A stretch of 64,000 bases of DNA from Zarea fungicola (lineage: Eukaryota > Ascomycota > Sordariomycetes > Hypocreales > Cordycipitaceae): positions 1-64,000 of the forward strand of contig FWCC01000288.1 in assembly GCA_900169235.1 (NCBI GenBank), read 5' to 3'. This document shows positions 33,061 to 45,079 of this stretch, piece after piece. The notes under the pieces were generated by a model. The model was given only the letters and a program-made list of their open reading frames with translations. It searched no databases and had not been told where the DNA came from. Within the stretch, counting starts at the first letter, position 1; the number at the start of each line of letters is the position of its first letter. A program made the translations under genes and the position numbers.

Positions 33061-34026
33061 ATGGAGAATCTACTGTCGCTCGCTTTCGACAACCTCTCCT
33101 CCTACGACGGCCCCAAAGTACGCAAAGGTTTGCGCCAAGTTGAAGGCCTGCTAGCACAGATCTGCCTGTCTTCCAACAAAGGAAACAGTAGCAGCCCCAA
33201 CACCAGCGATAATGATATGACGGAGCATAATGCTGGTGACTCGAACCAGTCACCACCACGCAAGGACCTCGGCCGTCTCTCCGAGGACCCTGCCTTTCGG
33301 GAGTTCTTTAAGCTGCAGGAGGGCTTTGAGTGGAACATTGGTCTGCGTCTGATTAGCACGCTCGATCGCCTCATGGCAAAGGGCAGTGATGGGCAAAACG
33401 ACCTCGTCATCCTCAGCGCATTGGATCTGATACAAGGTGCGCTGCTGCTTCACCCACCCAGCAAGGGTCTCTTTCAGCGGGAACAGAATATGAATGTAAG
33501 TTGTCTCTCTAATTGCACAACATCCCAAGCCACTGACAAGAAAACCAAACAGCTTCTCCTCGACCTCCTCGAACCTTTCAACTGCCCTGCCATCCAGTCC
33601 GCCACCCTCCTCACCCTCGTCGTCGCCCTCATCGACGCCCCCAAGAACACGCGCGTCTTTGAAGGGCTTGATGGCCTCCTCACCGTCACATCCCTCTTCA
33701 AGTCGCGTTCCACCTCACGCGAGGTCAAGCTCAAGCTCGTCGAGTTTCTCTACGTCTATCTCATGCCCGAGTCCCCGTCCATCCCCCGCGTCGCCGACCG
33801 CCGTGACTCGCTGCCGGATATGCTCCAGCGCAGTCCGAGCAAGCTGGCTGGCGCCTTTTCAGATGCGCTGGCGGTCAATAAGCGCGGCCGCGCGCAGAGC
33901 GAGGTTGGTGGCGGCACGCTGTCGACGGGTGAGAAGCAGGAGCTGCTGAGTCGGTACTTGAGCAATGTGGAAGATCTCGTCAAGGATCTTCGCACATGTG
34001 CGCCTTTTGGAGGCGTTGTCGCTTAA
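33061..34026 (+). CDS. CDC14: septation initiation network protein Cdc14 (Sid1 partner)
   Basis: Homologue of fission-yeast SIN cdc14, which binds the kinase Sid1 at the spindle pole and is needed for septum formation. It is unrelated to the budding-yeast Cdc14 phosphatase despite the name. Exons are 33061-33495 and 33553-34026, giving 302 residues. It starts MENLLSLAFDNLSSYDGPKVRKGLRQ, split here only for reading, and has the family's alpha-helical repeat region (FFKLQEGFEWN, LLLDLLEPFNCPAIQSATL, DGLLTVTSLFKS, REVKLKLVEFLYVYL). The C-terminal tail ends LVKDLRTCAPFGGVVA. No catalytic motif is expected. The 57-nt intron is a multiple of three without a stop. The gene converges on the cysteine-repeat protein 250 bp downstream. 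Confidence 0.92.
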   Translation: MENLLSLAFDNLSSYDGPKVRKGLRQVEGLLAQICLSSNKGNSSSPNTSDNDMTEHNAGDSNQSPPRKDLGRLSEDPAFREFFKLQEGFEWNIGLRLISTLDRLMAKGSDGQNDLVILSALDLIQGALLLHPPSKGLFQREQNMNVSCLSNCTTSQATDKKTKQLLLDLLEPFNCPAIQSATLLTLVVALIDAPKNTRVFEGLDGLLTVTSLFKSRSTSREVKLKLVEFLYVYLMPESPSIPRVADRRDSLPDMLQRSPSKLAGAFSDALAVNKRGRAQSEVGGGTLSTGEKQELLSRYLSNVEDLVKDLRTCAPFGGVVA

Positions 34027-34278
34027 TGAACCTGTTCCTGTGAAACTTGTATCAATTATTCCCAAAGGCATTTCCATGTGTGCCATTGATTTGCCTCTAT
34101 TTCGTTTCTTTTTCATTTCCCGTTTTTTCTTATATCTCATCGTCAGTCCTGGATTTGGCTGCACTCTTCCACTTGGTTTTACGTCTCATTTGTCGGCTAT
34201 ATCATGTACGAATATGCTCGGAGTTTCTTGGTAAATAAAATAGATTGCTTTGCAGTATTGAACAATGAAGACATTTTT

Positions 34279-35330
34279 TCAAATCATCAGCTCCTTGTCC
34301 CGAATCTCATCGTGTACGACAATAACACTCTCCGCACTCGAATCCGCCCGAGTCCCGTTCTGCGTTGCATCCAGCTCATACACCTCATTGCTCACCACCG
34401 TCTCCAGCCGTGGAGTCTCAGGTATAATCTCCTCCTCCCTTGGCAATGCAGAATCAATCTCCACCGGCGATGTAATGTCCGCCGGCGTCTGGGGCTGCGA
34501 AGGCACAGCACGCGAGGCTGCTTGCGGTACGTCCATGCCGAAATAGTCACCAGCTTCTTCTGTGTCGACACTACCACCTCCATCACCCGTGCCACCTTGA
34601 CCAGGTGACAACCCACTTGCATGGCTACCCCGAGCAGGTCCCGCCAGACTACTCACTTCCTGCATCACCATCCGCGTACGACGCCGCTTCTTCAATAGCC
34701 ACAGCCAAATCACCATGCCCGCGATAACAGCGACACCGGCTACGACGGTCACCGCAATGCCCGTCTTTGTTGCCGTCGACAGCCCGTCCGGTGGTTCTGC
34801 CGTCGGGGTGCCAGTCGCCGCACCCGATGTGCTGCCGCCTCGTGTGGTAGTCGCCACACTGGTGGAAGAGGTCACAGCCGATAAACAACTCCCGTCTGGC
34901 CGGCAGTCTGAGCCAAAGGGGCAGCAGTTGCCGCCCAGCGACGCCGGGCAGAGATAGTACTGCGGCTGCGGACAGCGCCGTCCGCAGCAGCCCGTCTCCG
35001 TCACGTTCGCGGCGGTTCCCGTGATGGAGGCGGAAAGAGTCGCCGGGGTGGTTCGTGTGCAGTAGTAGGATTCGCTGTTGCATTTCGAGTCACCCACGCA
35101 GTTGGAGCCGAGCGGGCAGCATCTCGACTCGCCGTTGAAGCTCACGTAGCAGTAGGAGTCGTTGTCGCAGCATTGGTCGCCGTGTCCCGTGTCCAGGCCT
35201 GAGATTTCTCAATTCAGTACGTTTTTGTTCCATTATTTCAGACCATGCCTTTTTGGCACTTACAGTTGTGTTGGTTGGCACCGCATGGGCCATCGCGCTG
35301 CCATAGAGACTGTGCCATTGTGTGGTGCAT
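34279..35330 (-). CDS. single-pass membrane protein with CC-type cysteine repeats
   Basis: Two exons, 35330-35264 and 35198-34279, give 328 residues. The extracellular half carries cysteine modules seen in fungal surface proteins: GPCGANQHNCLDTGHGDQCC, SYCYVSFNGESRCCPLGSNC and a second block with GCCGRRCPQ and GNCCPFGSDC. A Ser/Thr/Gly-rich stalk, the membrane helix GIAVTVVAGVAVIAGMVIWLWLL and a KKRRRTR stop-transfer follow. The cytosolic tail is acidic and Ser/Pro-rich. This is receptor- or sensor-like in layout; its function is unknown. In my model the first ATG lies only seven residues before the cysteine module, so the usual signal peptide is missing. It may be encoded by an unrecognised upstream exon in 35331-35519, or the gene may be 5'-damaged. 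Confidence 0.75.
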
Positions 35331-35519
35331 CGTTCCACTGTCTAGGACAATTTTCACAGACCTCTGAATAAGGGAATGATAATAATGCTCCAGGAATCTC
35401 AGTTTCTATTTTAATAGTCTCTCTACTCCGCACCCGGATCTATTTGTTTGCTTCTCGGCCCTGGTTCCAGCCATGCACGAGCCATGTCCACCTCCACGCC
35501 ACCTACATGTTTCGCTTGT

Positions 35520-37971
35520 TTACCATGCAAAACTATCTTGGAAATAGTCTATTGTGCATCTTGAACTCTTCAAAGCACGCACCACGGCAAGTCGGGCATC
35601 ATCTAGCATTCCCGCCGGACCGCAGGCGACAATAGCCAGTCGGCCACCGGCCGCCGTAGCTGCAGCCGATTCTATAATATGTTGTATGTTTGGTCGGCCC
35701 ACCTGAAGGACAACATGTGTGAGTAACGGATGCGTATTTATGCGTTGAGATGCATGAAGAGTTAGAAAAACGTTGTCCGACCCCGCGACCATATCAAAGT
35801 ATTGCTCAAGAATGATATTGGCAAAGGCAGGTTCACGGACTGACCAATGTACTGCAATGGATGGTCCAGGTTTCGACCTGTTGAGAAGTCGAGGAAAATA
35901 TGAAATAGGAGTTACTATGCCTGTTCCTCCTGCAATGAAAACGACATGACTATATGTCTGAAGAGGGTGGCTGGTGCCGTATGGTCCGTCCACCAACACC
36001 TGGACCGACTTTGATGTCTTTGCCAGCTCTCGCAAACGTGCTGTGAATCCATTATATGGCCGTATAATAAAATCCATGGAACCCAAAGACTTTAGAGTGG
36101 ACATTTCATTTACTTGGCTGTGCCCCAACAGCGACGTACGCTCTCCCAAGTCTTCGGAATCTGCCCTTCCCGGCGGAGTAGACACGACGGTAAACGGGTG
36201 GCTTTCCAGCCTTGATCGTACATTGGAAAGCACAGTCAAGTAATAGAATGTACCCGGCTTTGGCCTGCGTAGCGAGTACCACTCCACCGGCACGCTCAAC
36301 TGCACAAGGTCCGCCGCTGCCGAGTACGAGATCTGGGCCGTGCTGCCCCACGATAGAGGACGAAACGCCGCGATGCGCAACATTCGCATGATCCGGTCAA
36401 AAATCCATATATACACAGGTACCTTTACGAATATGTTGTAGCGGCCCTTGAAGATGGAGACGTGGCTAGAGCATGTTAGCGGAGCAATGCGTCTCAACCG
36501 TGCCAGATGCACTTACCCAAGCATTGCAAACAAAATAAGGACTGAAAATCCAATGTGTATTGCTAAAAAGGTCTCGTATCGATTTCTGCGCATGATTGGC
36601 ATTGAGAGTGGTATCAATAGGCACATCAAAATTGTTGCCTTGCCTTGCGTTAGTGCAGTTCGACAGCTGTGCAGCATCACTCACATACCAAAACACCAGC
36701 TTGCCAGTATGGCTCAAGAAATCCAGCGTACAATGTATTCCAACCGCCTTCTACCATGTTTCAGTCCCATTCCTTTCTATTAGGTCAACATATCTTACGG
36801 CGTAGTAGAAGCATCGTGTATCCAACGGAGTGAAGCGTCGCTTGCAATGCTGCAACGCGTGCAGTCCATCGGTGGAAGTTATTATAGGTCGCAAAGTCCC
36901 ATCCAGTGAGCCAGAGTGCAAAGTTGTTTCGCATCCCGAAAAGCCATATTATGGGAAAATTGATAAAGGATATAATACCAGTCCGATCAGACCCATAACG
37001 AAGGACCTGTTCGACGACTGAGTCGAAGCTGAGCTACTGTCAATGATGTCTCCAAAGAGTCCAACCAATTAGAAATAACATACTAGTAACTTTCTTTTGT
37101 GAGCTTGTATCCGATGATCGAGTATACTGTATTGAGGATAATGAATGCAAAGATTGTAACTGCTTGCAGTCGTGGGGGAACTGTGCAGCCCAGAGAGCTC
37201 TGCGCGCATTTGTATCCAAATGTGGCTGGTAGGAGTATCTTGCGCTTCAGCCATGAATTTCGACTCAAAGGTAGTTTTGTAAGTTGCAATCGGAAATGAA
37301 AATTGTATATGCGAATGAACGTGAGCTGCAGTCTGTGAATGAATCCAGCTGCCACCACCACAATCCAAAAAGCCATCACAGCCGCCCTGAGGATCGATTA
37401 GCATTTCTGCGGTCTCGGAGATACGAAGAGTGGCACCCTACCCGTACAACAAATGATTGCGGTTTGTATAGTTCCAGCCATCCTGTTTCTTAATTAGACA
37501 GATCCTCGGACTTTTTATTTCATTTCAAAAACCTCATACTAATGTTTGCAACCACACGGCAAAGTACTCTGTCGCTGGAAGGACTGGCGCAGCCCAGGGT
37601 CTCTGCGGTCCAAGCGTCTCATTCCTATGAATTCGTGTAATACTCGAAACTTGATCAGACGAGTAATTTGCAATGGACGAAAACTCTGGAATAAAAACTC
37701 CATAGAAGCTTTGACAACTCGCGTTCATTCGCTGTAGTGCGACTATCCGAATTGGCGTGCCGCAGTAGAGGTCTAGACAAAGGTAGGTCGAGGACAAGCT
37801 CAACGTACTCCGACACCGCTGCTCTCCCCACGACGCATTTGCCTGAAAATCAGTAAAAAGAGCGGGTGCAAGCGCACTTTGGCAGCTTTCCGCGCAGGTC
37901 TCATCCGCGCAGAGTCCCAAGTGGCCGTGTAAAACGATGAGTGCAAAAATGCTAGTAAAAGATAATCCCAT
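35520..37971 (-). CDS. ferric reductase, transmembrane (FRE/NOX family)
   Basis: Plasma-membrane reductase that passes electrons from NADPH through FAD and two hemes to extracellular Fe(III) or Cu(II). Seven exons: 37971-37540, 37482-37442, 37386-37084, 37028-36799, 36750-36689, 36638-36517, 36465-35520, giving 711 residues. It has a signal peptide (MGLSFTSIFALIVLHGHLGLC cleaved near CA), a Cys-rich extracellular region and about seven membrane helices. Exons 3-6 rebuild the conserved core, including DRTGIISFINFPIIWLFG, LTGWDFATYNNFHRWTAR with heme-ligand His, and LHSVGYT. The FAD-binding HPFTVVS, NADPH-binding IAGGTGIVTPIS and CGPAGM are present. Exons 2 (41 nt) and 5 (62 nt) were found only from phase and family alignment. 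No iron permease or multicopper oxidase lies beside it. Confidence 0.9.
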
Positions 37972-38626
37972 GGCTTCCGAAATACTCTTTACAGTTAGGT
38001 GTCTTGGAGAAGGTATCATGCCACTGCATGGTAAACACCACTCCGACGGAGCCCGTGATGGAGCTCTTCAGATGCGATTGATAAGATATCCCCACCGACA
38101 TGGTCAGGTGTACGGTTTACTTGCCGACGTGGCAGCACGACTGCCCACAAAAAGTGGAAATGAAGGCATGTGCCATGAGACTTTCTTGATACCAGCACAT
38201 AAAAATTTAAAGTGGTGTACCGCAATCCATAATCCATCCGCTTTTCAACCAACGGGCGAATCGTTAACCCAGTGACGTCCCAGAGTAGTTATTCAAGGAA
38301 GAATCGAATTATAACCTCGAGTTTATAGTATACTAATGTAACTAGAATGTCTCTTTCATCACCAAGAACAAAATTATGCACCAGAGTTTATGTGGGTATC
38401 AAAGTCTCGTCATAGCCATCTGCCCTTCTGGCGCTATGTTATTACAGAAATTGCCGCTGGCTGCCTTATAGCTTGCTGTCAGCTTCCTGTGCCTGTTCTC
38501 TTTTATAGGACTGTGGGCTGTCTCAGTACCTATTCTCCAATGGTGCCTGCATGCCAGTGTACTTCTTCGGCCTGGCAGCAGCCTCTTTCTTGCCGAGATT
38601 ACGACTAGCCGTGGATAACAAATTTC
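37972..38626. other. intergenic region upstream of the ferric reductase
   Basis: 655 bp between the reductase start and the small helical secreted gene, both minus strand. I see no gene. It should carry the reductase promoter. No clear GATA pair (GATAA palindrome) was picked out by eye. Confidence 0.4.
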
Positions 38627-38986
38627 TTAGTCCCTTCCTCCGAGTGCCTTGATAATAGCCCCAGTGGCCGACCCGGCCTCCTGGCTAGAATATTGTCCAG
38701 CAACCTGCCTCAGGCTTGTTTCAATGGCAACAATGGCACTGTTGATATCGTCCGTAGCGCGTTTTATTTTGCTGATATTGTCGCCGAGTTGAAATTGACC
38801 GCTGACCTGTGCGGTCCCTGGATCTGCAACAACAGTCTGAATTTGCGCTAGAACTTGTCGCAGGTCGCCAATTCTTTGACTGACGCTGCTGACCAGAGGA
38901 ATGTCGACTTTTATGGCCGCCGGAGCCGCGAGCGCGCAGCCAGAAATGGCAAGAGTAGCGGCCAGGGTGGAGGTAATGAAATGCAT
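38627..38986 (-). CDS. small secreted helical protein
   Basis: Single-exon ORF of 119 residues. The signal peptide MHFITSTLAATLAISGCALA ends in a standard ALA-A cleavage site. The mature part, about 99 residues, has no cysteine. It is predicted to be largely alpha-helical, with heptad-like patterning in VSQRIGDLRQVLAQIQTVV and NISKIKRATDDINSAIVAIE. The layout recalls small cell-wall or hydrophobic-surface-binding proteins of fungi, but no specific family could be assigned. It is separated from the ferric reductase by 640 bp on the same strand. Surface or extracellular location is likely; role unknown. Confidence 0.68.
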   Translation of the reverse strand: MHFITSTLAATLAISGCALAAPAAIKVDIPLVSSVSQRIGDLRQVLAQIQTVVADPGTAQVSGQFQLGDNISKIKRATDDINSAIVAIETSLRQVAGQYSSQEAGSATGAIIKALGGRD

Positions 38987-40854
38987 TTCTTAGTTAAACT
39001 AAAGTAAGAGGTGGGAATACGTAAATGTTGGTGAATTGAGTACTCCTATCCAGAGGAACTCTGCTACCTTAAATCTTTATTTTTCAACAATAAGCAGTGC
39101 CAATATTGACGTTTATTTTCATCAGGCTAGCTAATAATGGGCATGGACTGCGACGGTGATCAGACAGGGGTGACTTCGCCACAGTGCCAAGCTCAGCTGT
39201 TGGCCCGATGATGCAAGCCGGGCACTGGATTCAGGGCCGACTGTTATATTGCCGGCCAATAATCCGCTTCTTAATGATATTATTGTTTACTAACTAGTGT
39301 CCAGTGGCTAAATTAGACGGGGTATTCATCAGGCATGATTTGAGGGCATAACCAGCCAAAAGTAGTAAGGGCCAACACGATCACAACTAGCCAACATAAG
39401 CTTATTCAAGTCCCTAGAATAACCCAAACGGGGCGATGAATGATAAATATAACCCAGAGATCAATTTTATTCGTGAGATCTGTAAACGGAACAATAGAGC
39501 CGCCAACAGCTAAGCCAGCCACAAAAATCACTAGCCTATTTTCATCCAAATAATACGGGCGGGAGACGGTGAAGGACGATGCGGCGGCACTGTGCAGATT
39601 ATTTTGACGCCAATAGTTTTCAATACTCCGTACACTAAAGCATATCCTCTGACATGACAGGAAGAGATTGGGCTCGCTACCAGTAGCAGTTTATATCCCG
39701 AGACACGGACTGAGTTTGACGACTGTGAGACTCTCGCTGATCAACTGCGCGGACTGACATTTTGATTTATTTTGACATGGGTCAAATTTATCAATATTGA
39801 TGTTGTTGAAACAGGTGCCTGCCAGAGGACTGTCTCGTATCAAAGGTTGTTTGCTGCCGTCACAGCACACGTCAAGACATTTGCAACAGACATTACTCTC
39901 GTCGGACAGTATTGTCGCAGATTTTCATTCATCATTGCCAGCACGAAAGGAATAGAACAACACAGTCTTTAACCTCATCGTGTGATGTCTTGGTGGCTGC
40001 CGTAGCTCTGCTAAAAGTGCAGACTGTGTTCTCATCTTCATCAAACCGTTACTTGTCAGCGACTTTGCACTGCCCCCAAGAATGCTGGCTCGGCATGTGG
40101 TGCATTGATTTCGGATAGATTGAAGCCGAAGCCACTAATAAGCATCACAGTTATTATTAGTGTACGAAAAGTTGGAAATGTTCCACATCATCTAGCTTTT
40201 TTTGTACCAGGCCGGAGGACAGAGAAAATGTACCTCGGACAGCAGGTGGCATAAACTCAACAGACGCCTTCTTCACGTTGCCGGTAGTAGAAGCAACATA
40301 GGCCGTCCAACCACTAGGACAAACCGCAGGACTCAGCAACCATGCGCGTCCATCTCTGGTTCCTGGCATCCTACAATGCTGGCAAACTGCAACTTCCGTA
40401 TTGTCAGAGATGCAGTGAAAGAATTTGGAGGTGGTGATGAGTCGTAGCAACAAATGCGTTATTGCAGTTGGTAGGGGAACAACGGTGTCGTCAGCCGAGC
40501 CGCGCTTTCTGTTGGCCACTAGACCGTAGCAGCGCCTAGCCCATCAAACCACTGATGTAAACAACTATTAATAGATTGTGCCAGGACACAGCCATAAGCA
40601 TGTTGGGCTTTCAGCTGAGGCTGCATTCCGGTTTTGCTACCGCAAAACAGGATTATTTAAGAACTCCATCTTTGCAAATCTGCCTCATTTTTGGCAACTT
40701 CGGACAGGTGCCCTTTTGAACATACAGGTTATACGGCCACCTCTTTGGTCACAAGCCCGAGCCGCACAGTAGTGTTATTTCTTATGACAATGTATAATAA
40801 GCTTATAATTTCTCTTTGGGCTAGTTAACTAGTTACAAAGTGCTTCTGTTCTGT
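38987..40854. other. AT-rich gene-poor interval
   Basis: About 1.9 kb with no gene I can support apart from the remnant listed at 40157-40519. High AT content and stops in every frame. Confidence 0.45.
40157..40519 (-). pseudogene. possible remnant of a cysteine-rich surface protein
   Basis: A 120-codon minus-strand frame that begins with GTG, not ATG. It contains LLSPAVCPSGWTAYVASTTG, which resembles the CPSGW/CPSGY motifs repeated in fungal surface proteins. Downstream, the expected CC motif (TCCP) appears in a different frame at about 40240. The simplest explanation is a decayed gene with a frameshift, but the match is short. Confidence 0.25.
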
Positions 40855-41957
40855 CTATTTCTTACTCCCTAGAATCATAGACACTGGCCACTCGGCAGTC
40901 ACCTTGCCGCCAAACTCCTGATTAATGATGCGCTCAAACTCGACCCACGAGGGCAGCTCCCAGCAGCGTTGGTCATACGGTAGTGTCAGAGACCCCAAAA
41001 ATCCCTTGACAAAGTCGACATCCACCTCTTTACCCCATGACTTGTCGTCCAAGTCAAGCACTTTCTCCGAGTCCTTGACCTGTGACGCCGGTATAGGGAA
41101 GCTCTCCTCGGGCCAGAATTTAAACGCTTCAACATCGCTGCGCCCATGTAAATTAATATTGACCCGTGTCCAATCTTTAAATTCGCCAGTCTCGTCAGGC
41201 AATTCTATCCCATTGTATCCGCGTTGCGTGCGGGGCGGCGCTGCCTTGATATTTGGTTCCTGCAGGCGTACGTCATTGGCAAAAAAGCGAGTGAAAGATT
41301 CGCACTGCATTTCTTGCATCAAGGTTGCTAAACGCGCGTCTTGGGGAAAATATAGCACTGCGCTATAAAAGACAGCTGCAAAGGTGCCTCCAGACTTGAG
41401 GGAAGCCGCCGCAGCAGCAAGAGCGGGTTCAGTGTACATGAAGTGTAGGCACTCGCCCATGGCGACAAAGTCCATGGATGCAGGGGGTAGCCAGGACTCT
41501 TCGCCGCTGGCACGCTTAATAGTGAATTGGGAAGATGGTTGGAGAATGGCGCGGGCGAGAGCAACATTGGACTCGCCCGGGTCCGAGACGGCGACGTGGT
41601 CAAAGTACTTGGCGAGACTCGCAGAGAGAACACCACCGCCTGAATTTACCACCGTTGCTTCCGTCAGCAAGAGATACGCAGATGGGTGTCATTAGTCATT
41701 TGTAATGGCTTACCAGCACCAACGTCATGCACCGCAGCAAACCTGCCGCCGTGGTTACGGTGATAGTCAAACCATAGGTCCAGCATAGACTGGGGGTATG
41801 CTGGACGAAACTCCTTGTAGGTTTTCCAGGCGTCTTGAGCAAGTGAAAATGGAACAGTTACATCTTCAGTTTCGAAGAATACGTCTTCATCTTTTTCAGG
41901 TGCCATTTCTTTATCAGAAGGTTTGATGGGCGCATCTGTTGACTGAAATGAAAACAT
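40855..41957 (-). CDS. SAM-dependent methyltransferase, TAM-like
   Basis: Class I methyltransferase related to fungal trans-aconitate methyltransferase-domain proteins. Exons are 41957-41714 and 41639-40855, giving 342 residues. The splice rebuilds motif I as VHDVGAGGGVLSASLAKYF. The acidic SAM-ribose residue follows in VAVSDPGESN. The post-I region FTIKRASGEESWLP and DFVAMGECLHFM complete the Rossmann core. The N-terminal YKEFRPAYPQSMLDLWFDYH is typical of this fungal subgroup. The substrate is unknown; trans-aconitate or a small carboxylic acid is possible. The intron has a GACTAATGAC branch site. No partner genes adjoin. Confidence 0.87.
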
Positions 41958-43544
41958 AGAGAGACAGAGGAGAGGAGCCTATTACTAGTATTTATAACTG
42001 TTATAAGCCACTACCCCATTGATTTCATAGTTGGTAGACCCAGTACTACGCAGTTGGCTGCCAATCGTCCTACTTCTGTTGGCTTTCTGTCATTGAGCTC
42101 TGTTGAGTCATATAAGTTGACGCACCGCCAATCGGTCAGCAGATTATAAATATACGCCCGATATGTTTCCAACACTGCGGTTCCCTGCCGTTGGAGGCAT
42201 CGCGGCACCGTACTGCCGGCCGGAGTATATCCACCAGCGCCTTTCGGTGTCAGGCCATCCCCCGCCCCAAGTTGGTAATTAGTTTTTGCGCTCAGAGGTC
42301 TGCTTTCTCTGTTACACTAGTTAGATGTTCATGGTATGAGTTTCACCGGATTGAACTGGCGCGCAACGAAGAAGGGTTGGGCTGGGAGAGCTCTGCCAAG
42401 GCACAACTAGACCTAGTTGATATCGATTCTACGTAAACTGGGATTCGTTCTCAAGTATACTGCAACTCGATAAACCAAGTTTTTACAGCATCAGCGCCGG
42501 CTCCGCAATTACAGAGCACCGCCATTGCAGATTCCACATCATCCTACGCCACGTCTGCGGCGACAGACTCATTATATCCGGCAGTAAAGCTAGTACCATA
42601 AAGATACAGGTGACCCAACGCGTAATAGTTCTGCCACAATTTTAGCCGCCGGTCGGAAGTGAAATCACAAGTTCGGGTTTAAACTGGGACGGAACGCCAC
42701 ACGATGCACTTTATTGTAATACAAGTTGACAAGGTCGAATTGTACAATTCCTAGTGTGGTACCGCTTTTTGTCCGCGACTCATTGCATGTTCCATCAATC
42801 AGAAAGTGGCACTAATATGTTCAAAACCGCCATCCGAGCATGTTTCGGATATGTCCTTTCGAAGCTGAAAAGTCGTAAGTGGCGTACATGAATGAAGTTT
42901 TCCGTTCTGGCATGGCGGCGAGTAAGCCATTCTCATGGCGCCAACCGGGAGCTTACCGGGGACAACTGGACTTGAGTACCGCAGTGATTCGTGTGCCAAA
43001 GTGGCAAGATGATAATAAGAATAATAAATAAAAAGGAAGCGGTAAGTCCTAGTACGAGCGTAGCAATGAGTCCAGCGTGTAACCGCACTGGTTCTCTGAC
43101 GCAGCAATGCAAGGGTACGAGGACGAGGTAAGGCTGGCGGACTCGGAGTATACCAATGACTACAAGACAAGTGGCTCAAGCAATCATCTCTTTCTCTTTG
43201 TGCCAAAAACTGCTTGAAATTTCCTTCATCGACTTGGCCGAGCAATCGTTCCCTTTCTGTTGGCAACAAAAACTCGCTGCCGAAACGAAACGGAAATATT
43301 TGAAACTGTCTGATTGACTGTCGCTTGACTGGATGACAAAGTCTCTAGTGCCAGCTCAGACAGGCACACAAAAACATGTCGGCTAGATAATGAAATAGGC
43401 GCATTTTCGCCACGGATTTAAGCTTGGCAGGATTACACTTTATATTAACAATTTTATTCAGGTCTAAACTTTTAAAAACTACAGCTGTATATATAGCTGA
43501 CAAATGAAATAGTCGTGGCAACATCAAATTACTTGGGTATATCT
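41958..43544. other. intergenic region
   Basis: 1.6 kb between the methyltransferase start and the IDO end. The longest frame (minus, near 42.8-43.3 kb) has no family marks and mixed codon use. I see no gene. Confidence 0.45.
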
Positions 43545-45079
43545 CTAAGGCCGCTGGACACCGCGCTCGGCGCAGTACTTGTCAACCTCCTTGTGGAGAG
43601 TATCGCGCTGGCGGAGAGCAGCCTCCATGACGTCCTCGGCGACAGAACCCAGGCCCTTTCCATCCTCCTTACCAATGTTGTGAATGTTTGCCATCTCGTC
43701 GAGGACGGCAAAGAGCTGGTTGGGCAGCCAGGTGACGATGGGGGAGCCACCAGTCGCGGTGGGGTGGGAAGTGCGCTTGAGAATGTACTCGCGGGCAAAG
43801 CACCAGTGGCGCCAGCGGAAGTCGCGGACCTGGTTGAGGATCTGCAGCCAAAGACTGCGGGAGACGCGGAGCAGGTCACGCTCCTCGTCAGAGGCGGGAG
43901 GGGCAGCACCCTTGAGGCCGAGGACATAGGTGCGGAGGTTGAGCTCCTCGGAGCGCTCCTTGGCAAACTGGAGGAAGGCCTTGTGGTTGCTGGGGCGGTA
44001 CTTGCGGAAGTCCTTGAGGATCTCCGTCAGAGGGGTCTCTGGCATGGGAACCTGCAGGAAGTTGTCCATGAGCGGGACCATGGAGTCATTGGCACCGCTC
44101 TCGCCACGAAACGACAGTGGCTTGTTGTCGTTCAGGCCCTCGTAGACGACACCGTTGGGGAACATGGACTGAGAAGTGATACCGAAGATGAAGGTGCGGA
44201 AGCTGGTGTACTCTGTGGGGCGCGACTTTGCCCACATGGTCTCCATGACGGCATTGATCTTCTTCATGGCACCGAGGATGTCTTCCAGACCCTCGTTGAG
44301 ACCCTTGCGGAGCTCAACAACGTCGCCGCCGGCGGCCGTCTTGGTGGCAGCCTCGAAGCTCTTCATGACACCAGCGACCAAGGGGCCCGAGTTGCGGACC
44401 ATGTCAATGTGGACGAGAACAAAGCCAGCCTCGGAGGAGTCGTGGTGCAAGCCGTGCTCGAAAGCACGGATGAGACGAAGGTTATCATAGTCGAGGCCCT
44501 TGGCAGGATCCTCGAGACGGTAGTTGAAGAGGGCATAAGAGCCAGCATACTCCATGAAGGGCTCGAAGCCGCAACTGTTACGCCTTGTTAGTGACTATAC
44601 ACCGGGGGATGGGCATCGTACAGCTTGACTTACATCTCGGCGCATCGGGCAATCGGAGAGGCGATTTGCTTAGGAAGGATCTGGCGACCAAGACCGTACT
44701 CCTCACCACGGACAAAGCGCTCGTGGCAGGGCTCAAGGAGATAGGCAGAAGCGAGGAAGGAGTAGTCACGGTAGAGGGCGTTCATGACGGGGAGGTTGTC
44801 CTGATAGAGGTCCATGGCAGCAGTCAGATCTGGGAAGCTGCTGTCGACTTCGGGGCCGAGCTTGGACTCAGCCAGCAGGCCGGGCTCGCCATCGAGCTTC
44901 TTGACGGGCATGCGCTGGAGAATGGACTCTAGGGCATCAAACTCCTTGGGAAGGGTGACGACGGGGTCAGCACGGGGAAGGAAACCACGCGTGGTGGAGA
45001 CCATGAAGGCTGGCATGGAGTGGTCCTCAGGACGAGTGTCATTGAGGACGTTGAAAGTAGAACCACCAAGGGAGCCCAT
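43545..45079 (-). CDS. IDO: indoleamine 2,3-dioxygenase
   Basis: Heme dioxygenase that opens the tryptophan indole ring to N-formylkynurenine, the first step to NAD in fungi. Exons are 45079-44634 and 44574-43545, giving 491 residues. The family core shows FVLVHIDMVRNSGPLV, the distal-pocket SFRGESGANDSMVPLMDNFL, and the proximal-heme region DFRWRHWCFAREYILKRTS, with the iron-ligand His near residue 405. ATGGSPIVTWLPNQL follows. Length is typical of fungal IDO. Fungi usually have several IDO paralogues; which one this is cannot be told. The last residues (AERGVQRP) are soluble, and no targeting signal is seen, so it is likely cytosolic. Confidence 0.94.

Noticed and set aside
15879..34026. 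A morphogenesis gene cluster (chitin synthase, Opy2, Ras2, Cdc14)
   Set aside because: Genes are kilobases apart, on both strands, and separated by unrelated genes. Such genes are common everywhere in the genome.
42799..43269. 156-codon minus-strand frame upstream of the IDO gene end
   Set aside because: Composition is unprotein-like (rich in Arg, Ser, Tyr, Thr runs), with no motif and no splice partners.
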